A stretch of 64,000 bases of DNA from Bin87 sp034423575 (GTDB lineage: Bacteria; Chloroflexota; Dehalococcoidia; Lucifugimonadales; UBA3495), in NCBI GenBank assembly GCA_034423575.1, contig DAOUIF010000001.1:62001-126000 (forward strand). Direction: 5' to 3'. The notes beneath the pieces were generated by a model. That model made no database searches and was not told where the DNA came from. It was given only the letters and a program-made list of their open reading frames with translations. Below are positions 24,469-33,386 of this stretch, piece by piece (position 1 is the stretch's first letter; each line of letters opens with the position of its first letter). Position numbers and translations under genes: made by a program.

Positions 24469-25356
24469 TTAATGGCCCACGCGGTCCTGAAACTCCCGCT
24501 CGGTGGTGGCCGCCTCCACCGCCTGGTATTCGGGCAAGCTGATCAACGCCTCCACCTCAGCCCGGCGCTGAGCAACCTCTGCCGCTCCGATGCCGATGTG
24601 TCCTGTGTCCCGCAGGCTGGTGTACGCCTGCTGGATGCCCTGCACCGCCGCAATTGCCGGCGTGGTGGCGTAGATGATGACCTTGTAGCCCAGCTCCTCG
24701 TATTCCTGGACGCTGATGTCGTCGGTTCCAGCGATGACCAGCAGGGGTACGTCGGGGACGCCGGCGCGGAAGGTCGCCAGGTCCTCGCGCTGGCGCACGC
24801 CCCGGGGCATCACCACGTCCACCCCCAGGTCGCGCAGAGCATTGCCCCGACGGATGGCGTCTTCCATGTCGCCCTCCACGGCGGTGAAGGAATCGGTGCG
24901 CCCGATGATCAGGAAATCGGGGTCGCTGCGGGCCTCCAGGGCGTAGCGCATCTTTTCCAAGAATTCGTCGATGGGGATCACGTGCTCCAGGCCGGCGTGG
25001 TAGGAGGCGCGCTTGGGGAACACCTGGTCCTCGATGTGGATGCCGCAGATGCCGGCCCGCTCGAAGGTGCGCACCGTGTGCATGGTATGCACCGGATCGC
25101 CGTAGCCGGCGCCGGCGTCGCAGATGACGGGCAACGGTACCGATTTGGCCACCCGTTGGGCAACGTCAACCTGCTCGGTCAGCGTCATCAGCGGCTCTGT
25201 GACCGCCAGGTGGGCCCCGCTCATATAGCCGCCCACGTACACGGTATCGAATCCCAGGGATTGCACCACACGCGCGGACATCGGGTCATACGCGCCCGGC
25301 GCGACTATCGTTTCACCGGCGGTCAATCGGCTTTTCAAATCGGAACGCAGAGACAT
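24469..25356 (-). CDS. Isocitrate lyase/PEP mutase family enzyme
   Basis: This 295-residue TIM-barrel protein of the PEP mutase/isocitrate lyase superfamily contains VAPGAYDPMSARVV near the start, the metal-binding DAGAGYGDPV at about residue 89 and the CGIHIEDQVFPKR loop. The catalytic region between these segments has K-R instead of the KKCGH of isocitrate lyase, so it is probably an oxaloacetate decarboxylase or carboxyphosphonoenolpyruvate mutase-type lyase. GGAGGTGC precedes the ATG. It forms a solitary gene. Confidence 0.88.
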   Translation of the reverse strand: MSLRSDLKSRLTAGETIVAPGAYDPMSARVVQSLGFDTVYVGGYMSGAHLAVTEPLMTLTEQVDVAQRVAKSVPLPVICDAGAGYGDPVHTMHTVRTFERAGICGIHIEDQVFPKRASYHAGLEHVIPIDEFLEKMRYALEARSDPDFLIIGRTDSFTAVEGDMEDAIRRGNALRDLGVDVVMPRGVRQREDLATFRAGVPDVPLLVIAGTDDISVQEYEELGYKVIIYATTPAIAAVQGIQQAYTSLRDTGHIGIGAAEVAQRRAEVEALISLPEYQAVEAATTEREFQDRVGH

Positions 25357-25474
25357 TTGAGTGCACCTCCGGCTGGTTAGGAATAACGGTCAGATTTGTG
25401 CCGGCAAGCGTACCATACCGGGGCCTGACACATGGACCGGGTAGCGGCACGACCAACAGACCGCTCGGTCTGGG

Positions 25475-26299
25475 CTAGATGGCAAAAGCCCGTTCCAGCG
25501 CCAGACGCTGATCGGCGGTGAGGCTCCACCCGGAGGCCGCGCAATTGGCCTCGGTTCGTTCCACGCTGTTGGATTTGGGGATGGCGATGATCCCCTCCTG
25601 GTCGGCTACCCAATTCAGCGCGACTTGGGCCGCCGTTTTCCCGACCTCGCCGGCGACCTGCTCCAGGACGTCATTGTCGCGGTTCCGGCCCAACGCCCGA
25701 CGCAGGCGGCCGCCGCGGTTACCCACCAGCGCCCCTTCGTGCAGCGGCGAGTACGCGATCACCGTCATATTGTTGCGGCGGCAGTAGGGGATCACGTCGC
25801 GTTCGGCACTGCGGCGGCGCAGGTTGTACAGGATCTGGTTGGAGACAATCGGCACTTTGGGCATGGCCGCTTGGGCTTCCCGCATCTCGTCCACCGAAAA
25901 GTTGCTGACGCCCACGTGCGCCACCGCGCCGTCGGATACCAGCCGGTCCATGGCGCGCATCGTTTCGGCAATGGGTACCCGGGGATTGGGCCAGTGGATC
26001 TGGTACAGGTCAATCAGGTCCACACCCAGAAGCCGCAGGCTTTGCTCGGCGGCCTTGAGCACCTCGTCGTAGCGCAGGTGGCTACCCAGCACCTTGGTAG
26101 CTACTATGACTCGATCCCGAATGCCGTCTATCGCCTCCCCCACCGCCCCCTCGGTGCGGTACATCTCGGCGGTGTCGATCAGAGTAGCTCCGAGTTCGAC
26201 GCCTCGTCGCAGCGGTTCGGGTCCGCCCGTGTATCGCCATGTGCCCAGCCCTATCTCCGGGACCATCAGGTCCGATGACCCTAACCGTTCGTATTGCAT
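25475..26299 (-). CDS. Aldo/keto reductase
   Basis: This 274-residue NADPH-dependent TIM-barrel oxidoreductase has the AKR signatures LIDTAEMYRTEGAVGEAI (catalytic Asp and Tyr), the VIVATKV lysine strand and the HVGVSNFS segment. The catalytic Tyr is Tyr47 by count. It would reduce aldehydes or ketones in the cytoplasm. No operon partner is close; the next gene upstream is 50 bases away and on the same strand. Confidence 0.9.
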   Translation of the reverse strand: MQYERLGSSDLMVPEIGLGTWRYTGGPEPLRRGVELGATLIDTAEMYRTEGAVGEAIDGIRDRVIVATKVLGSHLRYDEVLKAAEQSLRLLGVDLIDLYQIHWPNPRVPIAETMRAMDRLVSDGAVAHVGVSNFSVDEMREAQAAMPKVPIVSNQILYNLRRRSAERDVIPYCRRNNMTVIAYSPLHEGALVGNRGGRLRRALGRNRDNDVLEQVAGEVGKTAAQVALNWVADQEGIIAIPKSNSVERTEANCAASGWSLTADQRLALERAFAI

Positions 26300-26351
26300 G
26301 CCGACCGTTTCCTCGTTCCCGGTGATTGAACTGGTCTAATGGCCCAAGCGG

Positions 26352-28202
26352 CTATTCGGTGACGTCAAATTGCACCTCGGCAATTTTGCGGCCGCTTTCA
26401 TATACATAAACCCAGTATCGCCCCGGCCCCCAGCGCAATGGCGGGTTCGGACCCACCGAGAGCCATTGGGTTCCGCCTATGTGCTGAGATTGCACCGTCA
26501 CCGGGATGCTGCGTCGGGCGTTGGTAAAACCGTCTTCGAAATATTCGACCATTTCGAGGTGGACATCCCGCGAGCCGCCGGACAGGGAATAGGTGTACTT
26601 GAGTGTCAGGAAAGCCCATCCTTCCACGTCGGACGCGGCAAAGCTGGTTACAGGCGGGCCGTCGGGAGACAGGGCGATGTAGGCTTGGTCGATGCGGCCG
26701 TTGATCGAGGGAAGGCTGGGGTCCACCGGCGACAGGTCGGGAGCGCTCACTATCGCCCGGTCGGCACGGCCCCGGTACCATTGATCCCAGATGTGCTCCA
26801 AATCGGGCTGCATCTGCATACCACCGGCCCGGAGCCATTCCACACGGATATCGGTTTCCGTGAACTCTTGCTGCGACGGATAGGACGGGTCACGAGCCAG
26901 CCGGGCGTACAGGGCCCGCCACGCCTGGAGGAACCGTTCCTCGCCCAGTTGAAGGTACAAAGCCATGAGCAGTCGCTCGCCGAGAAAGTAGTTGCACCGG
27001 TACAGATCGGCGTCGTTCTGAGCCTCCCGGGAATCATCGGGGGAGCGGAGCTCGAGTTCTTTCAGATTTGCGGCATTACCGCACGGGTAGTTGGTCGGCT
27101 CCAGTGCGGAACCAGTGGTGTTCCGCAGCACGTATGACGCTGCGAAGTCGGCTCCGCCCTCCGCGTACCACGTGGGCTCGGCGTACAGGTAGTAGTGGGC
27201 GATCTCGTGGTAGATGAGATGCGCGTCGGAACCGGGCTCAGCGCTCTGATCGATTTCCGTCAGCAGCGTAACGTGGGTCTGTTCGTTACTTCCCCCTGCG
27301 GTCCCGATGACATAGTCCGTCATGTGTATAACGATCGCGGGTGTCGGAAAAGGCGCCGCGAACATCTCCTCAAACAACGGCACCGCCGATTGGGCCACTG
27401 CCATTACCGGCGAAGTCGTTGGGGCCGGACCGGACCGCGCGATGGCGATGGGCACTGACTCACCGACCAGGTTCAGGGTCGTCCCGATTTCCACGTTGAG
27501 CGTGTTCGGATCGGCGAGGATGGCGTCGAATTCCGGAGATAGGAAGAGTGAACGATCGAACAGAATCGCGACGATGGCGGCTTCTGCGTCGGTCCACCCG
27601 TCCCGGAACCAATTCGCACCGTGCAGGCGTTCAAGGTGTTTGGGAGTGTTTTGCGCCATGCGTTCCAGGGAAAGCAGCGCGGGTAGGTCTAGCGGCTCCG
27701 GGCTCCGGCCTTGGAGGTGTGCTTCCAGTATGGTGTCCAGCACTTCGGAATTGCCAATCCCGACGTTGACCAGCCGCTCGACGGCGTTGTATTCGTACTT
27801 GTCCTGCAGTCCGTCGGCCACCCAGTCCAGGCTGGCAATGCGCGCGGTGACCGAAGGCGAGGACTGCCGGGCGTAGTCCCAGTTGCGCACCTCGGACAAC
27901 TGGTATGCCGGCGGCCCCGGGGTCGCTGTTGGGGGTTGGCGAGGTATCGCCGTGGCCGAGGTGAGCGGGGACGATGGGACGATTGTCGGCCGCACGGTGG
28001 GCGCAGCGGTGGCTGGCAGCGGGGTCGCAGTGGGTGCAGGCGCGGTTTCCGGCGACGCGGCGACTCTCGCCAGGGCCGCATCGATGGTCCCCTGCAGATC
28101 TACTTCGGGTGGCTCCGTTGCTGGGGCGTCGCCAAAAAAGCAGCCTACGGAGGCGATCACCCCCCATAAACCAAGGACCAGCCAAACCGGTGCGTAGCGC
28201 AT
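26352..28202 (-). CDS. Putative lipoprotein with HExxH metallopeptidase-like domain
   Basis: This 616-residue exported protein begins with a hydrophobic signal and a lipobox-like ASVGC (Cys21), so it is probably lipid-anchored outside the membrane. A Pro/Thr/Ala-rich linker (about residues 50-100) follows. Residues 332-336 are HEIAH, with Glu348 in WYAEGGADF as likely third ligand, the gluzincin (M1/MA-like) arrangement. The C-terminal 150 residues look like beta-rich extracellular domain sequence. Substrate unknown. No close homolog can be named from sequence alone. Confidence 0.7.
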   Translation of the reverse strand: MRYAPVWLVLGLWGVIASVGCFFGDAPATEPPEVDLQGTIDAALARVAASPETAPAPTATPLPATAAPTVRPTIVPSSPLTSATAIPRQPPTATPGPPAYQLSEVRNWDYARQSSPSVTARIASLDWVADGLQDKYEYNAVERLVNVGIGNSEVLDTILEAHLQGRSPEPLDLPALLSLERMAQNTPKHLERLHGANWFRDGWTDAEAAIVAILFDRSLFLSPEFDAILADPNTLNVEIGTTLNLVGESVPIAIARSGPAPTTSPVMAVAQSAVPLFEEMFAAPFPTPAIVIHMTDYVIGTAGGSNEQTHVTLLTEIDQSAEPGSDAHLIYHEIAHYYLYAEPTWYAEGGADFAASYVLRNTTGSALEPTNYPCGNAANLKELELRSPDDSREAQNDADLYRCNYFLGERLLMALYLQLGEERFLQAWRALYARLARDPSYPSQQEFTETDIRVEWLRAGGMQMQPDLEHIWDQWYRGRADRAIVSAPDLSPVDPSLPSINGRIDQAYIALSPDGPPVTSFAASDVEGWAFLTLKYTYSLSGGSRDVHLEMVEYFEDGFTNARRSIPVTVQSQHIGGTQWLSVGPNPPLRWGPGRYWVYVYESGRKIAEVQFDVTE

Positions 28203-28248
28203 GAGCGAGAGTATAAAGTTCCAAAGGGCCCTGTGCTATCAGTTACGC

Positions 28249-28254
28249 TATAAT
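28249..28254 (+). promoter_or_regulatory. -10 box (TATAATCG form) before the SDR gene
   Basis: TATAAT followed by CG lies 53 bases before the SDR ATG, without a recognisable -35 box at the normal distance. Confidence 0.4.
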
Positions 28255-28307
28255 CGCCGTCATCGGGCAAACCGGTTGCAGGAATCTTCACTTGGGGAGT
28301 TGCAGAC

Positions 28308-29060
28308 ATGGGCAAGCTGGACGGCAGGGTGGCACTTATCACGGGCTCGGGCCGCAACATCGGCCGGGCCACGGCGCTGATGATGGCGGCGGAAGGTGCC
28401 AACATCGTAGTCAACGCGCGCAGCAACCGCGACGAGGCGGAGGCGACCGCTGCAGCCGTTGAGGAACTTGGCGTGAAAGCACTGCCCGTTCTCGCCGACG
28501 TGTCCCAGAAAGATCAGGTTGACGCGATGATCGATGCCGCCAGGTCCACCTTCGGGCACATCGACATCCTGGTGAACAACGCTGCCATCCGGCCGCACAA
28601 GCCCTTCACCGAAGTGACGGTGGAAGATTGGGAGCATGTGCGCGGCGTAGTGCTGGACGGCTCCTTTTACACCACCCGGGGCGTCATCGAGCAGATGGTG
28701 GACAACAATTTCGGCCGGATCGTGTTCCTCACCGGAGACGGAGCTTTTCGGGGCAGCCCGCTGCGGGCTCACGTATCGGCGGCCAAGATGGGCATAGTCG
28801 GCATGGCCCGCAGCCTCGCCTCGGAATTCGCCGGCAACAACATCCGCGTCAACGTTGTGTCGCCTGGAAGCATCGACACGAGCCGCGCGAACCCGGAATG
28901 GTACGCCGGGCGGGTCCCGGATGCTTCTGCCGTGCCCCTGGGGAGACAGGGCAAGCCCGATGAAATCGCATCGACGGTCACCTTCCTCTGCACGGACGAC
29001 GGCGGATTCATCACCGGCCAGACTATCCATGTGAACGGCGGCCAGGGCTTCTTTGGCTGA
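28308..29060 (+). CDS. Short-chain dehydrogenase/reductase-fold protein with altered active site
   Basis: The 250-residue protein has the Rossmann nucleotide loop TGSGRNIGRA and the NNAA motif (ILVNNAAIRPH), so it binds NAD(P). The usual YxxxK catalytic tetrad residue is not present: the segment reads HVSAAKMG, placing Val where Tyr is expected. The preceding catalytic Ser region reads FLTGDGAF, so Ser is also missing. The start follows GGGGAG by eight bases. It may catalyse a different reaction or be an inactive homolog. Other SDR enzymes are known with substitutions here, so function is open. Confidence 0.9.
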   Translation: MGKLDGRVALITGSGRNIGRATALMMAAEGANIVVNARSNRDEAEATAAAVEELGVKALPVLADVSQKDQVDAMIDAARSTFGHIDILVNNAAIRPHKPFTEVTVEDWEHVRGVVLDGSFYTTRGVIEQMVDNNFGRIVFLTGDGAFRGSPLRAHVSAAKMGIVGMARSLASEFAGNNIRVNVVSPGSIDTSRANPEWYAGRVPDASAVPLGRQGKPDEIASTVTFLCTDDGGFITGQTIHVNGGQGFFG

Positions 29061-29124
29061 ACCGCCGCCGGGTCGGAACGCCGGCCTGCAATTCGCCAGC
29101 AAGGCGGATGCGTCTATCATGAGA

Positions 29125-29150
29125 AAACGGCTCCAAATCCGGAGCCGTTT
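29125..29150. terminator. Bidirectional terminator after SDR and tRNA-Gly
   Basis: A perfect 10-bp stem (29125-29134 with 29141-29150) with AAA and TTT at its ends separates the plus-strand SDR from the minus-strand tRNA gene. Confidence 0.75.
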
Positions 29151-29162
29151 ACAATTTTCATC

Positions 29163-29237
29163 TGGAGCGGAAGACGGGATTCGAACCCGCGACCTTCTCC
29201 TTGGCAAGGAGACGCTCTACCACTGAGCCACTTCCGC
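29163..29237 (-). tRNA. tRNA-Gly (anticodon GCC)
   Basis: The minus strand folds into a full cloverleaf of 75 bases including an encoded CCA end. The acceptor stem GCGGAAG pairs with CTTCCGC, the anticodon loop is TTGCCAA with GCC at its centre, and the T loop is TTCGAAT closed by GCGGG and CCCGT. It reads GGC/GGT glycine codons. Confidence 0.97.
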
Positions 29238-29459
29238 CGGGTACGCGATACGTAATGTGATCGTACCATAGGGCCGGAACGAATGTAAAGAAATACAGCG
29301 CGAAACTGAGCGCGGTCATTTGTTCAAAAATGCGGCCTAACGGGGGCGGACCCTCGGGGTCTAGATCAACTTGACCCTCCATTTGCCCTGTGCTTTACTT
29401 GCCCAACCATTGGCCAGAATTTTGTGGGCGGGCCACGGCCATTTCCTTGAGGATAACCC

Positions 29460-30509
29460 ATGCATTTCGGCATGTTCATGCAGTTCGAGACCCACCCCGG
29501 CGGAGACCAGGCCGCGGCGTTCGCGGAGGGGTTTGAACTGGTCGATACCGCCGAAGAGTGCGGTCTGGACGGCGCGTGGCTGGCCGAAATGCACTTCACG
29601 CCCGACCGGTCGGTGCTGTCGTCGCCCATCACCATTGCCAGCAGCATCGCAACGCGGACACGCCGCCTGCGCATCGGCATGGCGGTGTATGTCCTGCCGC
29701 TGAACAATCCGCTGCGGATCGCCGAGGAAGTCGCAACCGTCGACCAGATCAGCGAGGGCAGGTTCGATTTCGGGATAGGGCGCAGTGGATTTGCCCGTTC
29801 GTACGATATCTACGGCGTGCCCTACAACGAGAGTCGTGACCGGTTCCGGGAAGCGCTGGACATCATCCTGCAGGCTTGGGAGGGCGAACCGTTTTCCTAC
29901 GACGGCAGCTACTACCAGGTGACCAATGCCACCGTCGCGCCCCTGCCCTACCAGCGTCCCCATCCGCCGTTCCGGATGGCCGCCACCACTGCCGAAACCT
30001 TCCCCCGTGCCGGAACCGACGGCTACCCGATTTTCGTCGGCCTGCGCGGCATGGACATCCCGGAACTCCGGGACAACCTCAAGCAATACCGGGTGGCTTG
30101 GAAGAACGCCGGACACCCAGGCGACGGTGACGTTTCTTTGCGGGTACCGGTTTACGTTGGTCTGACCGAGACCGGCGCCGTCGAGGAGCCCTTCGAGAGT
30201 ATCCAGGCCTACTTCGGCCGCATGGGCCGTCTCTACGCCGCCGATTCCGGTTCGGCGGGCATCCAGGCGACGGAACTGCGGGACCAACGGGCCGCGCGGC
30301 TCTCCGCCCTGTCCTACGACGACATTCTGGCTACCAAGGTCGCCTTTGGCACTCCCGCTGGGTTGGTGGACCGCTTCACCGAACTGCGGGAAGAACTCGG
30401 CCTGGACGGTGTCGTCGCGGAGTTCAACGCCGGCGGTATGATCCCCCACGATGTCGTCATGCGAAACATTCGGCTGCTGACCGAGAAGGTCATGCCAGCC
30501 TTCAAGTAG
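29460..30509 (+). CDS. LLM-class flavin-dependent monooxygenase
   Basis: This 349-residue luciferase-like TIM-barrel oxidoreductase has the family pattern LAEMHFTPDRSVLSSP, the strand RLRIGMAVYVLPLNNP and the FDFGIGRSGF segment near residues 100-110. Such enzymes use FMNH2 or F420 to oxygenate or reduce organic molecules. It opens a tight run of five plus-strand genes with a dehydrogenase, quinone oxidoreductase, methyltransferase and second monooxygenase. The cofactor (FMN or F420) is not determined by sequence alone. Confidence 0.88.
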   Translation: MHFGMFMQFETHPGGDQAAAFAEGFELVDTAEECGLDGAWLAEMHFTPDRSVLSSPITIASSIATRTRRLRIGMAVYVLPLNNPLRIAEEVATVDQISEGRFDFGIGRSGFARSYDIYGVPYNESRDRFREALDIILQAWEGEPFSYDGSYYQVTNATVAPLPYQRPHPPFRMAATTAETFPRAGTDGYPIFVGLRGMDIPELRDNLKQYRVAWKNAGHPGDGDVSLRVPVYVGLTETGAVEEPFESIQAYFGRMGRLYAADSGSAGIQATELRDQRAARLSALSYDDILATKVAFGTPAGLVDRFTELREELGLDGVVAEFNAGGMIPHDVVMRNIRLLTEKVMPAFK

Positions 30510-30546
30510 CCTCCGGCAATCCGGTTTCAAAGAGGTGACCGAACCC

Positions 30547-31536
30547 ATGAAAGTCGCTGTCCTTGATGACTATCAGAGCGTCGCTTCCGGCATGGTCGAT
30601 TGGTCGAGCCTGCCAGAGGGCATCGAGGTCACCTTTTTCAGCGACCACCTCGCGAATGAAGATGCCCTGGCGACGCGCCTGGCCGACTTTGACATCGTCA
30701 TGGGAATGCGAGAGCGGACCTCTTTCCCGCGATCCCTGCTGGAACGGCTGCCGGCGCTGCGCTGCCTGATCACCACGGGCGCCCGCAACGCGTCGTTCGA
30801 CACCGACGCGGCCACCGACCTGGGGATCACCGTGTGCGGAACGCCCGGCGAAGGCGAGGGCCCTACCGAGCTGACCTGGGGCCTGATAATCGGCCTGATG
30901 CGCCGCATCGCCGAGGAAGACCGGGCCACCCGCGATCAGGGCAAATGGGGCATCCACGTGGGTCACGGTCTCCGGGGCAAGACCTTGGCGCTGCTGGGCC
31001 TGGGACACATTGGCTCGCTGGTGGCCCGCGTCGGCAACGCCTTCGACATGCGGGTCATCGCGTGGAGCCAGAACCTGACGGCGGAGCGGGCTGCAGAGTG
31101 CAACGCCACGCTGGTCGACAAGGAAACCTTGTTTACCGATGGCGACGTCGTCTCGGTCCACGTTCGCCTGAGCGACCGCACCCGCGGCCTGGTGGGCGCA
31201 CACGAGATCGGCCTGATGAAACCGTCGGCGATCCTGGTGAACATCTCCCGGGGTCCCATCGTCGACGAGGCGGCGTTGGTGGATGCGCTCCAGCGCCGGG
31301 CCATCGGCGGCGCCGCGCTGGACACCTTCGACGTCGAGCCGCTGCCGGATGACCACCCGTTCCTGACGCTGGACAACACTCTGATCACGCCCCACGTGGG
31401 ATACGTTACGCAGGAGGGCTATCTCGCCTTCTATAGCGGCGTGGTCGAGAACATCCGCGCCTTCGCGTCCGGAGAGTCGATCCGGGTCATCAACCCCGAC
31501 GTGCTCCAATCGCCCAATCTGCGCGGGCCGGCCTGA
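30547..31536 (+). CDS. D-isomer-specific 2-hydroxyacid dehydrogenase
   Basis: This 329-residue NAD-dependent dehydrogenase has the nucleotide-binding GLGHIGSLVA, the catalytic Arg in NISRGPIVDEAAL, the Glu in TFDVEPLP and the His in TPHVGYVT. The family includes glycerate, phosphoglycerate and related dehydrogenases. The ATG at 30547 is chosen over an in-frame GTG at 30535 because the AAAGAGGTG ribosome-binding site precedes it at normal spacing. It is third in position from the monooxygenase gene by 37 bases. Substrate unknown. Confidence 0.9.
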   Translation: MKVAVLDDYQSVASGMVDWSSLPEGIEVTFFSDHLANEDALATRLADFDIVMGMRERTSFPRSLLERLPALRCLITTGARNASFDTDAATDLGITVCGTPGEGEGPTELTWGLIIGLMRRIAEEDRATRDQGKWGIHVGHGLRGKTLALLGLGHIGSLVARVGNAFDMRVIAWSQNLTAERAAECNATLVDKETLFTDGDVVSVHVRLSDRTRGLVGAHEIGLMKPSAILVNISRGPIVDEAALVDALQRRAIGGAALDTFDVEPLPDDHPFLTLDNTLITPHVGYVTQEGYLAFYSGVVENIRAFASGESIRVINPDVLQSPNLRGPA

Positions 31537-31565
31537 TGCCGGCCTTCCATGAGGAGAAGCACTCA

Positions 31566-32537
31566 ATGAAAGCCCTGCGCATCGAGGAATACGGCAGTGT
31601 CGAAGTCCTGGAGTGGAAGGACACGCCGGAGCCCACGCCCAGCCCGCATCAGGTGTTGATCAAGGTGGACGCTGCCGGCGTCAACTACGCCGACATCATG
31701 CGCCGCCAGGGGAACTACCCCGGACCGGACCTGCCGGCCACGCTGGGTTTGGAAGCGGCGGGAACCATCACCACGCTGGGCTCGGACGTGACGGACGGCC
31801 GTCTGGCGGTGGGCCAGCGGGTCATGGCCATGGGGCCGCAAGGCCAGGCGGAATACGTCGCCGTCAATAACAACTTCGTTTTCCCGTACCCCAACGGAAT
31901 CGACCCGATCCACGCCGGCGGTATGCCCATCACCTTCCTGACCTCCTACCACCTGCTGAAGACGCGCGGCCAGATGCAGCCGGGCGACACTGTGTTGATC
32001 CAGGCCGGCGCGTCCGGTGTCGGCACCGTGGCCATCCAACTGGCCAAAGAATGGGGAGCGCGGGTGGTCGCGACGGCCTCGACCCAGGACAAGCTGGACC
32101 TGTGCCGCTCCCTGGGCGCGGACGTCACCATCAACTACACCGAGGCGGACTTCGAGGACGAGGTTCGGGATCTGACCGACGGCCGGGGCGTCGCGCTGGT
32201 GCTGGAGTGCGTGGGTGGCCCGGTGCTGGAGAAGTCGGTGCGCTGCGTCGCTTCCTACGGACGGGTGGTCAGCTACGGCAACGCCAGCGGGCAGCCGGCC
32301 AACCTGGCGGCCGCCGACATCACCACGCTGAACCGCACGGTGATCGGGTTCAGCATGGGCCGGTCGCCCATCGGCTCCCTGGACCACCAGGGAGCGATGG
32401 ATGACCTGATCCCCATGGTCTTGGACGGACGGCTCAAATTGATCGTCGACCGCATCCTGCCAATGTCGGAGGCGGGCACCGCCCACCTGCACCTGGCCTC
32501 GCGCGGCACTCGCGGCAAGGTCATCCTGACCCCGTGA
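31566..32537 (+). CDS. Zinc-free medium-chain quinone oxidoreductase
   Basis: This 323-residue MDR protein has the start MKALRIEEYGSVEVLEW, no catalytic zinc cysteines, and the nucleotide-binding segment QAGASGVGTVAIQLA. It resembles NADPH:quinone oxidoreductase. ATG 31566 follows GAGGAG; an in-frame ATG at 31536 overlaps the preceding stop codon and lacks that spacing. It overlaps the methyltransferase gene by four bases (GTGA), implying translational coupling. Confidence 0.92.
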   Translation: MKALRIEEYGSVEVLEWKDTPEPTPSPHQVLIKVDAAGVNYADIMRRQGNYPGPDLPATLGLEAAGTITTLGSDVTDGRLAVGQRVMAMGPQGQAEYVAVNNNFVFPYPNGIDPIHAGGMPITFLTSYHLLKTRGQMQPGDTVLIQAGASGVGTVAIQLAKEWGARVVATASTQDKLDLCRSLGADVTINYTEADFEDEVRDLTDGRGVALVLECVGGPVLEKSVRCVASYGRVVSYGNASGQPANLAAADITTLNRTVIGFSMGRSPIGSLDHQGAMDDLIPMVLDGRLKLIVDRILPMSEAGTAHLHLASRGTRGKVILTP

Positions 32538-33373
32538 GTTCCGCCGCCGAGCGCTACGCGGCCGTCCACGATGCGGCTCTGGCGGCGGGCCGTTTCGCCG
32601 ATCACCGCCGCCGAGCCGACCACTGGGCCGACCTGGCGGAGTTGTTCCGCTTGGACCCCCATCGCCCGTGGGATCAAAACCTGCACGCAATCGCCGGCCA
32701 CCTGGAGCCGACGGACGTGCTTCTCGACGTAGGCGGTGGAGCCGGCCGCGTGTCCCTCCCGCTTGCTGGGCAAGTTCGGGAGGTAGTGCTGGTGGAGCCG
32801 TCCGAGAGTATGCGCGGCCAGTTTATTGCGTCGCGCGACGAGGCCGGCATTACCAACGTTCGCGTCTCGCCGGACTGGTGGATGGACTCGGTGGAAACCG
32901 GAGACGTGGCCGTAACGTCGGACGTTGTTTACTTCGTCCGTGATATCGTCCCCTTCGTCGCCAAGCTGCACAACTCCGCGTCACGGCGGGTGATTCTTTG
33001 CGTCTGGCGACCCACGCCCGGAGACATGGACAACGAGCTGCGCCGCGTGCTTTTCGGTGAGCGTCCTCCTCCTTGGCCCGGGCTTTCCGAGTTGGCTGCC
33101 GTGCTGTGGGAGATGGGCCTTCTGCCCGATATCAAGGTTGTCCACCAAGCGCCGTGGTGGATTCCCGAAGTGGTGGGCGGGTTGTCCGATGGTGAAGCAA
33201 TGGATCTGGCGATAGACCGACTGGAGCGCGACGACGAGCCCACTCGTCGCAAAATCGAAGCCAACTTTGACCGCCTGTTTGAACGCGGACTGGATGGACT
33301 GAGTCCGCGCTGGCTCAACCGGGCGCGGGAAATGATGATCACGTGGCCGACCCACGGCCTACAACTGGATTGA
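32534..33373 (+). CDS. Class I SAM-dependent methyltransferase
   Basis: This 279-residue protein has SAM-binding motif I in VLLDVGGGAGRVSLPLA and motif II residues near VEPSESMRGQF, with a Rossmann-like layout throughout. The GTG start overlaps the previous stop. It could methylate an intermediate of the oxidoreductase operon or act unrelated to it. No substrate can be named. Confidence 0.85.
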   Translation: MSSAAERYAAVHDAALAAGRFADHRRRADHWADLAELFRLDPHRPWDQNLHAIAGHLEPTDVLLDVGGGAGRVSLPLAGQVREVVLVEPSESMRGQFIASRDEAGITNVRVSPDWWMDSVETGDVAVTSDVVYFVRDIVPFVAKLHNSASRRVILCVWRPTPGDMDNELRRVLFGERPPPWPGLSELAAVLWEMGLLPDIKVVHQAPWWIPEVVGGLSDGEAMDLAIDRLERDDEPTRRKIEANFDRLFERGLDGLSPRWLNRAREMMITWPTHGLQLD

Positions 33374-33386
33374 ACGGGAGCGCGCA

